Shown here: one piece after another, positions 1 to 7,097 of the stretch
Layout: every line of letters begins with the position of its first letter
Numbering within the stretch: the stretch's first letter is position 1
Source of the DNA: Gammaproteobacteria bacterium
Lineage (GTDB): Bacteria > Pseudomonadota > Gammaproteobacteria > Pseudomonadales > Halieaceae
Direction: 5' to 3'
Length of the DNA stretch: 11,020 nt
NCBI GenBank assembly: GCA_002748505.1
Contig: PDSN01000086.1
Coordinates: forward strand, 1 to 11,020
The notes under the pieces: model-generated
The model's input: the letters and a program-made list of their open reading frames with translations, nothing else
Databases searched by the model: none
What the model was told of the DNA's origin: nothing
Made by a program: the position numbers and the translations under genes

Positions 1-36
1 GTCAGCCAGGCCGAGCGCCTGAAAAAGCTGCAATAA
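1..36 (+). CDS. fliN: FliN, C-terminal end only (flagellar motor switch protein)
   Basis: The first 11 codons of the window read VSQAERLKKLQ and then stop (TAA at 34-36). This resembles the usual FliN/SpoA C-terminus, which ends in a segment like 'I-V-(S/T)-x-x-E-R-(L/M)-(K/R)-(K/R)-L'. The gene directly precedes fliO, which is where fliN lies in gamma-proteobacterial flagellar operons. FliN is part of the cytoplasmic C-ring, which sets rotation direction and docks the export ATPase through FliH. Only the tail is visible, so the call rests on this short match plus position. One base separates the stop from the fliO start. Confidence 0.7.
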   Translation, partial: VSQAERLKKLQ

Positions 37-37
37 A

Positions 38-439
38 ATGAAAGCCTTTCTCGCCATTACCTCGCTGCTGGCCGGGCTTTACCCGGTAGCAAGTTTTGCC
101 AATACAGCGACTGATATCAGCGGCGCCTACATGCTGCAAGTCGTCGGCTCGCTGCTATTGGTGTTTGGTTTGATTTTTGGCCTGTTCTTTGTCATGCGTA
201 AAGTAAATGGCTTGCCCACAAAAACCGGCAGTGAATTAGGTGTCATCGGCAGTATTCGCCTCGGCAACCGCGAAAAAGCAGTTTTAGTAAAAGTCGGCGA
301 CAAACAATTACTGATTGGTGTCGCGCCAGGTGGGGTCAATACCTTGTATGAACTGGAAACTCCGCTTGAAGCGCCGCTTAATGCCCAATCGGCTTTTGCC
401 GAAGTGCTGGCCAAGCGTATAAAGGGCGATTCACCATGA
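38..439 (+). CDS. fliO: FliO, flagellar export-gate assembly protein
   Basis: This 133-residue protein has an N-terminal signal-like segment (residues 1-21, ending VASFA), a membrane helix at about 33-53, and a soluble cytoplasmic domain. That domain contains GSIRLGNREKAVLVKVGDK, the typical FliO core (a short beta-rich domain with an R-L-G-x-R-E-K-A-V-L-V motif). In Salmonella FliO helps assemble the FliP ring but is not part of the finished gate. Length is normal for the family, which varies. The ATG lies one base after the fliN stop with no strong ribosome binding site, so translation is probably coupled. The stop overlaps the fliP start by 4 bases (ATGA at 436-439). Confidence 0.93.
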   Translation: MKAFLAITSLLAGLYPVASFANTATDISGAYMLQVVGSLLLVFGLIFGLFFVMRKVNGLPTKTGSELGVIGSIRLGNREKAVLVKVGDKQLLIGVAPGGVNTLYELETPLEAPLNAQSAFAEVLAKRIKGDSP

Positions 440-1179
440 AGGCTCTCAGCGCAATTGTTGCAGTAATTGCTTTGCTGCTACCGAATATCAGCCTTGCCGA
501 AGCGACGATTCCACTGGTTTCGGTAGTGCCCAATGCCGATGGCAGTTCGGATTATTCCGTGACCATTCAAGTGTTACTAATGATGACCGTGCTGACCATG
601 CTGCCGGCCATCTTAATGACCATGACATCATTCACACGCGTGTTGGTCGTGCTGGCGATTTTGCGTCAGGCGCTGGGTACGGCGCAAACCCCTTCCAACC
701 AGATTATTGTTGGCATGGCGCTGTTTTTAAGTCTGTTTATTATGTCGCCGGTGTTAAAAGTCGCCAATGACTCGGCTTTACAGCCCTATATCAACGAGGA
801 AATCACCGCACGCGAGGCATTGGACAAGGCAAAGATTCCATTTCGCAATTTTATGCTCAATCAGACACGGGAAGCCGATCTGATTATGTTTTCTGAACTT
901 GGCGGCTACGACGGCTTTAACTCCGACGACGAAATTCCCATGAGCGTATTACTGCCATCGTTCTTGACCAGTGAATTAAAAACCGCCTTCCAAATTGGCT
1001 TTTTAATTTTTGTACCTTTTTTAATTATCGACCTTGTGGTCGCCAGTGTGTTGATGTCCATGGGTATGATGATGCTCTCGCCCATGCTGATTTCACTGCC
1101 CTTTAAGCTGATGCTGTTTGTGTTGATTGACGGCTGGTCGCTTATTGCCGGCACCCTGGCCGCGAGTTTTGTGAGTTAG
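436..1179 (+). CDS. fliP: FliP, core subunit of the flagellar type III export gate
   Basis: This protein has 247 residues, a normal length. It has a cleavable-looking signal peptide (1-21, ending ISLA before EA), as FliP of polar flagellates usually does. Both FliP family signatures are visible: the helix around 57-73 with MTSFTRVLVVL, and the pair ELKTAFQIGFLIFVPFL (180-196) with LPFKLMLFVLIDGW (221-234). The loop with TPSNQIIVG (85-93) and the periplasmic segment 110-170 with NQTREADL are also present. Five FliP, four FliQ and one FliR form the helical export channel. The start overlaps the fliO stop (ATGA), which indicates translational coupling. I see no deletion here, unlike in flhB and flhA. 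Confidence 0.97.
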   Translation: MKALSAIVAVIALLLPNISLAEATIPLVSVVPNADGSSDYSVTIQVLLMMTVLTMLPAILMTMTSFTRVLVVLAILRQALGTAQTPSNQIIVGMALFLSLFIMSPVLKVANDSALQPYINEEITAREALDKAKIPFRNFMLNQTREADLIMFSELGGYDGFNSDDEIPMSVLLPSFLTSELKTAFQIGFLIFVPFLIIDLVVASVLMSMGMMMLSPMLISLPFKLMLFVLIDGWSLIAGTLAASFVS

Positions 1180-1181
1180 TT

Positions 1182-1451
1182 ATGACACCTGAAGCAGTAA
1201 TGGATATAGGCTACCAGGCCATGTACCTGACCATGTTGTTGGCGGGGCCACTGCTGCTGGCTGCGCTGGCCATTGGTTTGTTGATTGGTATATTTCAGGC
1301 CGCAACGCAAATTCAGGAAATGACCTTGAGTTTTATTCCAAAACTGATGGCGCTGGCAATCACATTACTGTTTTTGGGGCCATGGATGCTGCGCATGTTA
1401 ACCGAATTCACCATGCGTTTATTCGGCGACATCCCCGCCTTGATTGGGTAA
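1182..1451 (+). CDS. fliQ: FliQ, small export-gate subunit
   Basis: This protein has 89 residues, the standard FliQ length. It has two membrane helices at about 16-41 and 52-75, joined by the conserved loop with FQAATQIQEMTLSFIPKL (38-55), which is diagnostic of FliQ/SctS proteins. FliQ packs around the FliP-FliR core of the export gate in the basal body. The start codon is two bases after the fliP stop. No clear Shine-Dalgarno sequence precedes it, so coupling to fliP is likely. Confidence 0.97.
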   Translation: MTPEAVMDIGYQAMYLTMLLAGPLLLAALAIGLLIGIFQAATQIQEMTLSFIPKLMALAITLLFLGPWMLRMLTEFTMRLFGDIPALIG

Positions 1452-1455
1452 GACG

Positions 1456-2229
1456 ATGAACGCCCTGCTTTCCAGCGATCAATTATTCACCCTGCTGCAA
1501 GGATGGTACTGGCCATTTTTGCGCCTGTCGGCACTGTTTATGATTGCGCCTATTTTTGGCGCCTCGTCTTTTCCGCGTCGCGCGCGTATTTTGCTGGCCG
1601 TCGCCATCGCATCCATCATCGCACCCACGCTGCCTGCGGTACAGGGCGTTGACCCAATGAGTGCTGCGGGAGTTTTAATGGCTGGCGAACAGGTGCTGAT
1701 CGGCCTGGCGATGGGTTTTATTTTACAAACCGCCTTTGCCGCTCTGGTAATGGCGGGCCAGGCACTGGCGATGACGATGGGCCTGGGTTTTGCGATGTCG
1801 GTTGACCCACAAAACGGTGTGCAGGTACCTGTACTCAGTCAATTCTATATGATTGTGGCGACGCTGTTGTTTCTCGCCATAGATGGTCACTTAATGATGA
1901 TTGAGGCTCTGGCACATAGCTTTACCTTGTTGCCGCCGGGGCAACTGGGACAGGTTGAAAACCTGGCCATGAATATTGTGCGCTGGGGCAGTCAGATGTT
2001 TGCCAGCGCTCTGTTGATTGCACTGCCTGCATTGACGGCGGCGCTGCTGATTAACGTTTCTTTTGGTGTCATAACCCGCGCTGCACCGCAACTGAATATT
2101 TTTGCGGTGGGCTTTCCCGTCACCATTAGCGTGGGTTTTGTTTTTATTATGTTATCAATGCCGCCGGTGATAAAACTGCTGGAGGATATTTTCCACAGCA
2201 CACTGGGCGCTGCCCTGGCGATTTTTTAG
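1456..2229 (+). CDS. fliR: FliR, export-gate subunit
   Basis: This protein has 257 residues from the ATG at 1456. It is a polytopic membrane protein with the FliR hallmarks FMIAPIFG near the N-terminus, MGLGFAMSVDPQNG in the middle, and NVSFGVITRAAPQLNIFAVG in the C-terminal third. One FliR caps the spiral of FliP and FliQ in the export channel and contacts FlhB. A TTG at 1444 in the same frame would add four residues and overlap fliQ. The ATG is preferred because it starts four bases after the fliQ stop and the extra residues do not look conserved. Length and motifs are complete. Confidence 0.96.
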   Translation: MNALLSSDQLFTLLQGWYWPFLRLSALFMIAPIFGASSFPRRARILLAVAIASIIAPTLPAVQGVDPMSAAGVLMAGEQVLIGLAMGFILQTAFAALVMAGQALAMTMGLGFAMSVDPQNGVQVPVLSQFYMIVATLLFLAIDGHLMMIEALAHSFTLLPPGQLGQVENLAMNIVRWGSQMFASALLIALPALTAALLINVSFGVITRAAPQLNIFAVGFPVTISVGFVFIMLSMPPVIKLLEDIFHSTLGAALAIF

Positions 2230-2234
2230 GGAGG
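2228..2234 (+). promoter_or_regulatory. Strong ribosome binding site of flhB
   Basis: The sequence AGGGAGG, overlapping the fliR stop codon, lies four bases before the flhB ATG. It is one of the few strong Shine-Dalgarno matches in this operon and fixes the flhB start at 2239. Confidence 0.75.
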
Positions 2235-2238
2235 CGCT

Positions 2239-3243
2239 ATGGCAGAGCAGGGCGATACTAACGAACGCACGGAACAGCCTACGGAGCGACGCAAGGAAGA
2301 GTCGCGAAAAAAAGGCCAGGTTCCCCGCTCAAAAGAGCTTAACACCATGCTGTCCCTGCTTCTGGCAGGTGCGGGGCCATTTTTTTTGGTGATGATCATC
2401 GGTGCGTTTGTCGGCCCGCTGGTCATGGGCGGCTGGTCATTTTCCTGGCAGGCCATGGCCTTCAAACTTGAAAAAGTCAGCCCACTGTCCGGTATGAAGC
2501 GCATTTTTTCAGCGAAAAGTCTTGCGGAGCTGTTGAAAGCACTGGTTAAGTTTTTACTGCTAATCTCCGCTACCGTCATGCTGTTTCGCGCTCAGATAGA
2601 CGACCTGCTCGCCCTTGGCAGTCTGACACCGATAGCGGCTTTTCAGGCAGCGGCGTCCCTGCTGATTTGGTGTCTGGTATTACTCGCCTGTGTGATGCTG
2701 CTTATTGTTGCCGTGGATGTGCCTTTTGAACTTTGGAACCACAATCGCCAACTGAAAATGACACGCCAGGAAGTGCGCGATGAAATGAAAGAAACAGAGG
2801 GCAGACCCGAGGTTAAGGGGCGTATCCGTCAGCTACAACGGGAAAGTTCACAGCGCCGTATGATGGAAGATGTGCCAAACGCCGATGTGGTTATTACCAA
2901 CCCGACGCACTATGCCGTGGCCCTGCAATACAGCGAAAGCAGCGGCGGTGCACCCAAAGTCGTCGCCAAGGGTAAAAACCTGATCGCGGCCAATATTCGC
3001 GGCATCGCCGCCCAGCACGACATTGTTTTGTTTGAGGCGCCACCACTGGCGCGGGCGCTGTATCGCAACACTGAAATTGGCGATGAAATCCCACAAAATT
3101 TATATATCGCGGTGGCGAGAGTACTGGCCTACGTATTCCAGCTGCGCAACAGCCTGGATAAATCGCGTGTTATGCCACCGGAACAGTTTGATATTCCCGC
3201 CGAGTATTTAGCGCAAGATGGCGCAGAAGGATTTGACTCATGA
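2239..3243 (+). CDS. flhB: FlhB, export-gate switch protein, apparently lacking about 49 internal residues
   Basis: FlhB controls the switch from rod/hook to filament export. The conserved N-terminal tail (RTEQPTERRKEESRKKGQVPRSKEL, residues 10-34, here joined from adjoining motifs) is present. So are the motif PLSGMKRIFSAKSLAELLKA (82-101), a membrane helix at 140-160, and the cytoplasmic domain with the autocleavage site NPTH (N221-H224). The protein has 334 residues against about 380 usually (383 in Salmonella). By recalled alignment, residues before G46 and from P47 onward match well, but Salmonella residues about 46-94 have no counterpart. The missing part is the end of membrane helix 1, the periplasmic loop and the start of helix 2. 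The remaining hydrophobic run (37-63) looks like a fused single helix, leaving three instead of four membrane segments. The reading frame is intact. Function is uncertain. The stop overlaps flhA (ATGA at 3240-3243). Confidence 0.95.
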   Translation: MAEQGDTNERTEQPTERRKEESRKKGQVPRSKELNTMLSLLLAGAGPFFLVMIIGAFVGPLVMGGWSFSWQAMAFKLEKVSPLSGMKRIFSAKSLAELLKALVKFLLLISATVMLFRAQIDDLLALGSLTPIAAFQAAASLLIWCLVLLACVMLLIVAVDVPFELWNHNRQLKMTRQEVRDEMKETEGRPEVKGRIRQLQRESSQRRMMEDVPNADVVITNPTHYAVALQYSESSGGAPKVVAKGKNLIAANIRGIAAQHDIVLFEAPPLARALYRNTEIGDEIPQNLYIAVARVLAYVFQLRNSLDKSRVMPPEQFDIPAEYLAQDGAEGFDS

Positions 3244-5087
3244 GCAATACAGCAGCAGAAGCTGCCAGCAATAACGGCTTTTCTCTGACGGGGCTTGGTA
3301 CACCAGTACTGCTGTTTATGATGCTGATTATGGTGGTCATGCCCCTGCCACCATTAGCGCTGGACATTTTCTTCACCTTTAATATCGCCCTTGCGATCAT
3401 CGTTTTACTGGTCAGTATTTACGCCCAGCGCCCGCTGGATTTCGGCGTTTTTCCCACGGTGTTATTGATTGCCACACTGCTGCGCCTGGCGCTGAACGTA
3501 GCCTCTACGCGCGTGGTACTGATGAAAGGCCACGATGGCACCGATGCCGCTCAGGAAATCGCCAGCGAAGCGGATTTTTACGGTGCAATGGACGGTGCCA
3601 GTAAGTTTGTTCGCGGCGATGCAGTGGCGGGTATTTTAATTCTGTTTATCAACATCATCGGCGGCTTTGCCGTGGGTGTTTTGCAGCACAACCTAAGCGC
3701 CGGTGAAGCGGCGCACAACTATGTGCTGCTCACCATCGGTGACGGCCTGGTAGCGCAGATTCCCTCGCTGCTGCTGTCCACCGCCACCGCGATCATCGTC
3801 ACCCGCGTGTCCGGCTCGCAGGATGTGGGCAATGCGGTGGGCGAGCAATTGCTGTCAAACCCCAAGGTGCTCGCCATCACCGCGGCGCTGATCGGTATTA
3901 TGGGGCTGGTGCCCGGCATGCCCAATCTGGTGTTTTTGTCACTGGCCGCCCTGCTGGGCAGCATGGCTTACTTAAAATCCCAACCCGAAAAAACCACGGT
4001 GGAAGAGGCACCCGCCGAGACCTCAGCACCCCTGCCGGTTGAGAACAAAGAACTGTCCTGGGATGACGTATCCTCAGTGGATGAAATTGGCCTGGAAGTG
4101 GGTTATCGACTGATTTCCATGGTCGATAGAAACCAGGGCGGAGAGTTACTGCCACGCATTAAGGGCATCCGTAAAAAACTCTCGCAGGAACTCGGCTTTT
4201 TGGTACACGCCGTACATATTCGCGACAACTTGAATTTATCGCCCAATGAATACCGCATCACCTTTCACGATGTGACCGTAGGGCAGGGCGAAATCCATCC
4301 AGGCAGGGATTTGGCCATCAACCCAGGGCAGGTATATGGCGAGCTGGACGGCATCGCCACCAAGGACCCAACCTTCGGCCTCGATGCCACCTGGATTGAC
4401 AACAGCCAGCGCGACGACGCCCAGGCCAAAGGCTACACAGTGGTGGATTGTCCAACAGTCATTGCCACCCATTTGAGCCAGTTAATTAAAAACCACGCCC
4501 ACGAACTCATTGGTCAGGATGGCGTGCAACAATTGCTGGACAAACTCGCCCAGTCCTCACCCAAGCTGGTGGAAAACCTGGTGCCCAACGTCTTGTCCCT
4601 GGGCGACATCACCAAGGTGATGCAAAACCTGTTAGAAGATGGTGTGCCTATTCGCGACGTGCGCTCAATCGCCGAAGCTTTGGCGGAATCTGGCGGTAAG
4701 GGTCAGGATACTGACACTTTGACCAGTCGGGTGCGCATGGCCCTCGGTGGCACAATTTTCCAAACAATCAATGGCATAGAGAACGAAATGGCAGTGATTG
4801 TGCTGGATTCACAATTGGAACAGATCTTGCAAGGTGCTACTCAAGGAAATATTGGCGGTATGGAGCCGACCTTGATAGAGAACATGATTAACCAGTTGCG
4901 CCAGGCATCGGCGCAGTTAGAAGCGGAAGGCAAAACGCCGGTGCTGCTGGTGGCGAGCCATATTCGCCTGTTCTTGTCGCGCCTGCTCAAAAGCCGGATG
5001 GATAACTTTTACATCCTCGCTTACGAGGAAATTCCCGCCAGTAAGAATATTAAAGTGGTCGCCACTGTGGGTAATCAGGCCGCTTAA
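3240..5087 (+). CDS. flhA: FlhA, export-gate protein, apparently lacking the FHIPEP loop (about 78 residues)
   Basis: FlhA forms the nonameric ring of the export gate. Its cytoplasmic domain docks chaperone-substrate complexes. Visible family features are MPLPPLALDIFFTFNIALA (34-52), LRLALNVASTRVVLMKGHDG (81-100), EADFYGAMDGASKFVRGDA (110-128, with the aspartate equivalent to Salmonella D208 at D127), and the complete cytoplasmic domain (about 275-610) with LGFLVHAVHIRDNL and INPGQVYG. The length is 615 residues against about 690-710 usually. After GTDAA (100-104) the sequence jumps straight to QEIASEADFYG. Compared with Salmonella FlhA as I remember it, residues about 108-185 are absent. That span covers one membrane helix and the FHIPEP loop with the charged residues R147, R154 and D158 and the PGKQMAIDADLNAG motif. 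The frame is unbroken. Activity as a normal gate is doubtful unless the sequence is incomplete. Confidence 0.95.
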   Translation: MSNTAAEAASNNGFSLTGLGTPVLLFMMLIMVVMPLPPLALDIFFTFNIALAIIVLLVSIYAQRPLDFGVFPTVLLIATLLRLALNVASTRVVLMKGHDGTDAAQEIASEADFYGAMDGASKFVRGDAVAGILILFINIIGGFAVGVLQHNLSAGEAAHNYVLLTIGDGLVAQIPSLLLSTATAIIVTRVSGSQDVGNAVGEQLLSNPKVLAITAALIGIMGLVPGMPNLVFLSLAALLGSMAYLKSQPEKTTVEEAPAETSAPLPVENKELSWDDVSSVDEIGLEVGYRLISMVDRNQGGELLPRIKGIRKKLSQELGFLVHAVHIRDNLNLSPNEYRITFHDVTVGQGEIHPGRDLAINPGQVYGELDGIATKDPTFGLDATWIDNSQRDDAQAKGYTVVDCPTVIATHLSQLIKNHAHELIGQDGVQQLLDKLAQSSPKLVENLVPNVLSLGDITKVMQNLLEDGVPIRDVRSIAEALAESGGKGQDTDTLTSRVRMALGGTIFQTINGIENEMAVIVLDSQLEQILQGATQGNIGGMEPTLIENMINQLRQASAQLEAEGKTPVLLVASHIRLFLSRLLKSRMDNFYILAYEEIPASKNIKVVATVGNQAA

Positions 5088-5099
5088 CGGGACTTGCAC

Positions 5100-5104
5100 G
5101 AGGA
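5100..5104 (+). promoter_or_regulatory. Ribosome binding site that decides the flhF start
   Basis: GAGGA lies seven bases before the ATG at 5112. An upstream in-frame TTG at 5094 would add six residues (MHEDVH) before the conserved FlhF start MKIKRY, and it has no such site. The ATG at 5112 is therefore the better start. Confidence 0.65.
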
Positions 5105-5111
5105 TGTACAC

Positions 5112-6224
5112 ATGAAAATCAAACGCTATGTCAGTCACACCGGTACTTCAGCACTGGCCCAGGCCAAAGCCGAACTTGGGCCCGAGGCGGTGATTCTTTC
5201 CAATCGCAATGTGGACGGGCAGGTAGAGCTGGTCGCCGCCGTGGATTTAGAGGAACAAGTCCTGCAAAGTGCAAGCGCACCGACGCGGGAAACCGCACCA
5301 CAGCCCGCCCCCCAGGACCCGGCGCTGGGCGACCTGCAACAGGAACTGGAACGCCTGCGCGGCATGCTGGAAGGCCAATTAACGCAAGCGGCATGGCGTG
5401 ACAAAACCGTCACCAGGACGCCAAAAAAACAACTGGTCAATCGCCTCAGCCGTCTCGGCCTATCGCGCAGCATGAGCGCTGCAATCGCCGATCGGGCGGG
5501 CTCCGGCACGATGGAGCAGCAGTGGCAACAGGCACAAACCGCGTTGTCAAACAAGATTCAAACCAAAGACGGCGACGCCGATCAAACCCAAAAAATTATG
5601 GCACTGGTGGGCTCAACCGGTGTGGGCAAAACCACCACCATCGCCAAGTTGGCCGCGCGCAGCGTATTGCGCCACGGCCCGCGCCAGGTCGCACTGATTA
5701 CCACGGATTGCTACCGCATAGGCGGCCAGGAACAACTGGAGACCTTTGCGCGCTATTTAGGCATTCCCGTTATGGTGGCAACCAACGGCGTGGAGTTGAG
5801 CGAAGCACTGGACAAGGTAGCCGATCGCAAACTGGTGCTGATCGACACCGCTGGTATGAGCCAGCGCGACGTGCGTCTGTATCAGCAATTTGCCACCCTA
5901 AAATCGGTGGGGCGCAATATCGAATGCCATGTGGTGCTTTCGGCAACAGCGCTGCCCGGATCATTAAATGAAGTGGTGCGGGTATTTGGCAAAGACGCGC
6001 TATCTGGCGCGATTGTCACCAAGCTCGATGAAGCGTCCAGCTTAGGCGGCGTGATCGATGTACTGATACGCCATCATTTGCCCGTCACCTGGGTGAGTGC
6101 CGGACAAAAGGTGCCGGAGGATTTACGCAAAGCCCGCGCCGATGAACTGGTGCGCCAGGCCTGTGAATTAACGCGTCAGGAACAACAGAACAAACCACTG
6201 TCTCAACATTCAATAGCGGTATAA
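5112..6224 (+). CDS. flhF: FlhF, SRP-type GTPase that places the polar flagellum
   Basis: FlhF is a GTPase of the SRP54/FtsY group that marks the cell pole for the first basal-body parts and works with FlhG. From the ATG at 5112 it has 370 residues. The N-terminal domain begins MKIKRY and has ELGPEAVILSNR (residues 21-32). A short Pro/Ala/Gln-rich linker and a helical N domain (about 104-160) follow. The G domain has the P-loop GSTGVGKTT (167-175), DCYRIGGQEQL (199-209), DTAGM (245-249) and TKLDEA (303-308). All nucleotide-binding motifs are intact. The protein is shorter than P. aeruginosa FlhF (about 429) or Vibrio FlhF (about 505). The missing length is in the variable linker after the first domain, so it may be natural. 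The flhA stop lies 24 bases upstream. Confidence 0.96.
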   Translation: MKIKRYVSHTGTSALAQAKAELGPEAVILSNRNVDGQVELVAAVDLEEQVLQSASAPTRETAPQPAPQDPALGDLQQELERLRGMLEGQLTQAAWRDKTVTRTPKKQLVNRLSRLGLSRSMSAAIADRAGSGTMEQQWQQAQTALSNKIQTKDGDADQTQKIMALVGSTGVGKTTTIAKLAARSVLRHGPRQVALITTDCYRIGGQEQLETFARYLGIPVMVATNGVELSEALDKVADRKLVLIDTAGMSQRDVRLYQQFATLKSVGRNIECHVVLSATALPGSLNEVVRVFGKDALSGAIVTKLDEASSLGGVIDVLIRHHLPVTWVSAGQKVPEDLRKARADELVRQACELTRQEQQNKPLSQHSIAV

Positions 6225-6230
6225 GCCAAC

Positions 6231-7094
6231 ATGAACAACCAAGCCAGCAGTCTTCAACAACTCACCTCCCCCGCGCCCATGCGCGTGATTGCCGTAAGTT
6301 CCGGCAAAGGTGGTGTGGGTAAAACCAATGTCTCGGTAAACCTCGCCGTGAGCCTTGCGCGCAAGGGTCAAAATGTGGTGTTGTTTGACGCCGACTTAGG
6401 CCTCGCCAACGTAGACATCGCCCTGGGTCTGAAGCCCAAGTACGACATTCACCACGTCATTAAAGGCGAGCGCACCCTGGAAGAGATTTTATTACCGGGC
6501 CCTGCGGGCATCCAGATTATTCCCGCCTCATCGGGCGTATCGAGCATGACTCGTCTCAGCCAGCAGGAACAGGTCGGCGTTATTCAGGCCTTTAGCGAGT
6601 TGAGCTTTCCGGTGGATACTCTCATCGTCGACACCAGTGCCGGTATCGAACCATCAGTGCTCGCGTTCTCCAGCGCCTGCCAGGATGTGATTGTGGTCAT
6701 TTGCGATGAGCCCACGTCCATCACCGATGCCTACGCCCTGATTAAAGTGCTCAACAAGGAGTGCGGCGTACGCGATTTTCAGGTGATTGCCAACATGGTC
6801 GACAGCAACTCCCAAGGCGTGCAACTCTACGACAAAATCACCCGCGTTACCGATAGATTTTTAGAGGTCAACCTGGGCTATTTGGGCGCCATCCCGCGCG
6901 ACGATTATTTGCGCCGCGCCGTGCAACAGCAAAACGCCGTGGTGATCGCCTACCCGCGCAGCAAATCCGCACAGGCCCTAAGCAAGTTAGCCGACACGGT
7001 GGAGCAGCGCCTGCACAGCCAAAGCTGTCACGGTGGGCTCGGTTTTTTTGTAGAGCGCTTAGTGCAACAGCAAGCGCTCAGCAACACAGCATAG
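6231..7094 (+). CDS. flhG: FlhG (FleN), MinD-type ATPase limiting flagellar number
   Basis: This protein has 287 residues and is a ParA/MinD-family ATPase. It has the deviant Walker A motif SGKGGVGKTN (24-33), the switch DADLGLANVD (53-62), Walker B with LIVDTSAG (131-138), and CDEPTSITDAYALIKVLN (158-175), typical of FleN/FlhG. The C-terminus carries the amphipathic FFVERLVQ segment (272-279) expected to bind membrane in the ATP dimer. FlhG restrains FlhF and, in Pseudomonas and Vibrio, the sigma-54 activator FleQ/FlrA, keeping flagellar number at one. Near the N-terminus NQASSLQ (3-9) resembles the DQAxxLR motif that activates FlhF GTPase, but both charged ends are replaced by amides. That match supports the chosen start, which has a poor ribosome binding site six bases after flhF. 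Confidence 0.97.
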   Translation: MNNQASSLQQLTSPAPMRVIAVSSGKGGVGKTNVSVNLAVSLARKGQNVVLFDADLGLANVDIALGLKPKYDIHHVIKGERTLEEILLPGPAGIQIIPASSGVSSMTRLSQQEQVGVIQAFSELSFPVDTLIVDTSAGIEPSVLAFSSACQDVIVVICDEPTSITDAYALIKVLNKECGVRDFQVIANMVDSNSQGVQLYDKITRVTDRFLEVNLGYLGAIPRDDYLRRAVQQQNAVVIAYPRSKSAQALSKLADTVEQRLHSQSCHGGLGFFVERLVQQQALSNTA

Positions 7095-7097
7095 GCG

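Noticed and set aside
1444..1455. TTG start for fliR that would overlap fliQ
   Set aside because: The ATG at 1456 fits the family start and lies just after the fliQ stop; the four extra residues are not recognisable.
436..2229. Possible internal deletions in fliP, fliQ or fliR like those in flhB and flhA
   Set aside because: Lengths (247, 89, 257) and all family motifs are normal on inspection.
5522..5971. Plus-strand 149-codon frame inside flhF
   Set aside because: It lies fully within the GTPase domain of flhF in another frame and is rich in Arg, Gly and His, as expected for an out-of-frame shadow.
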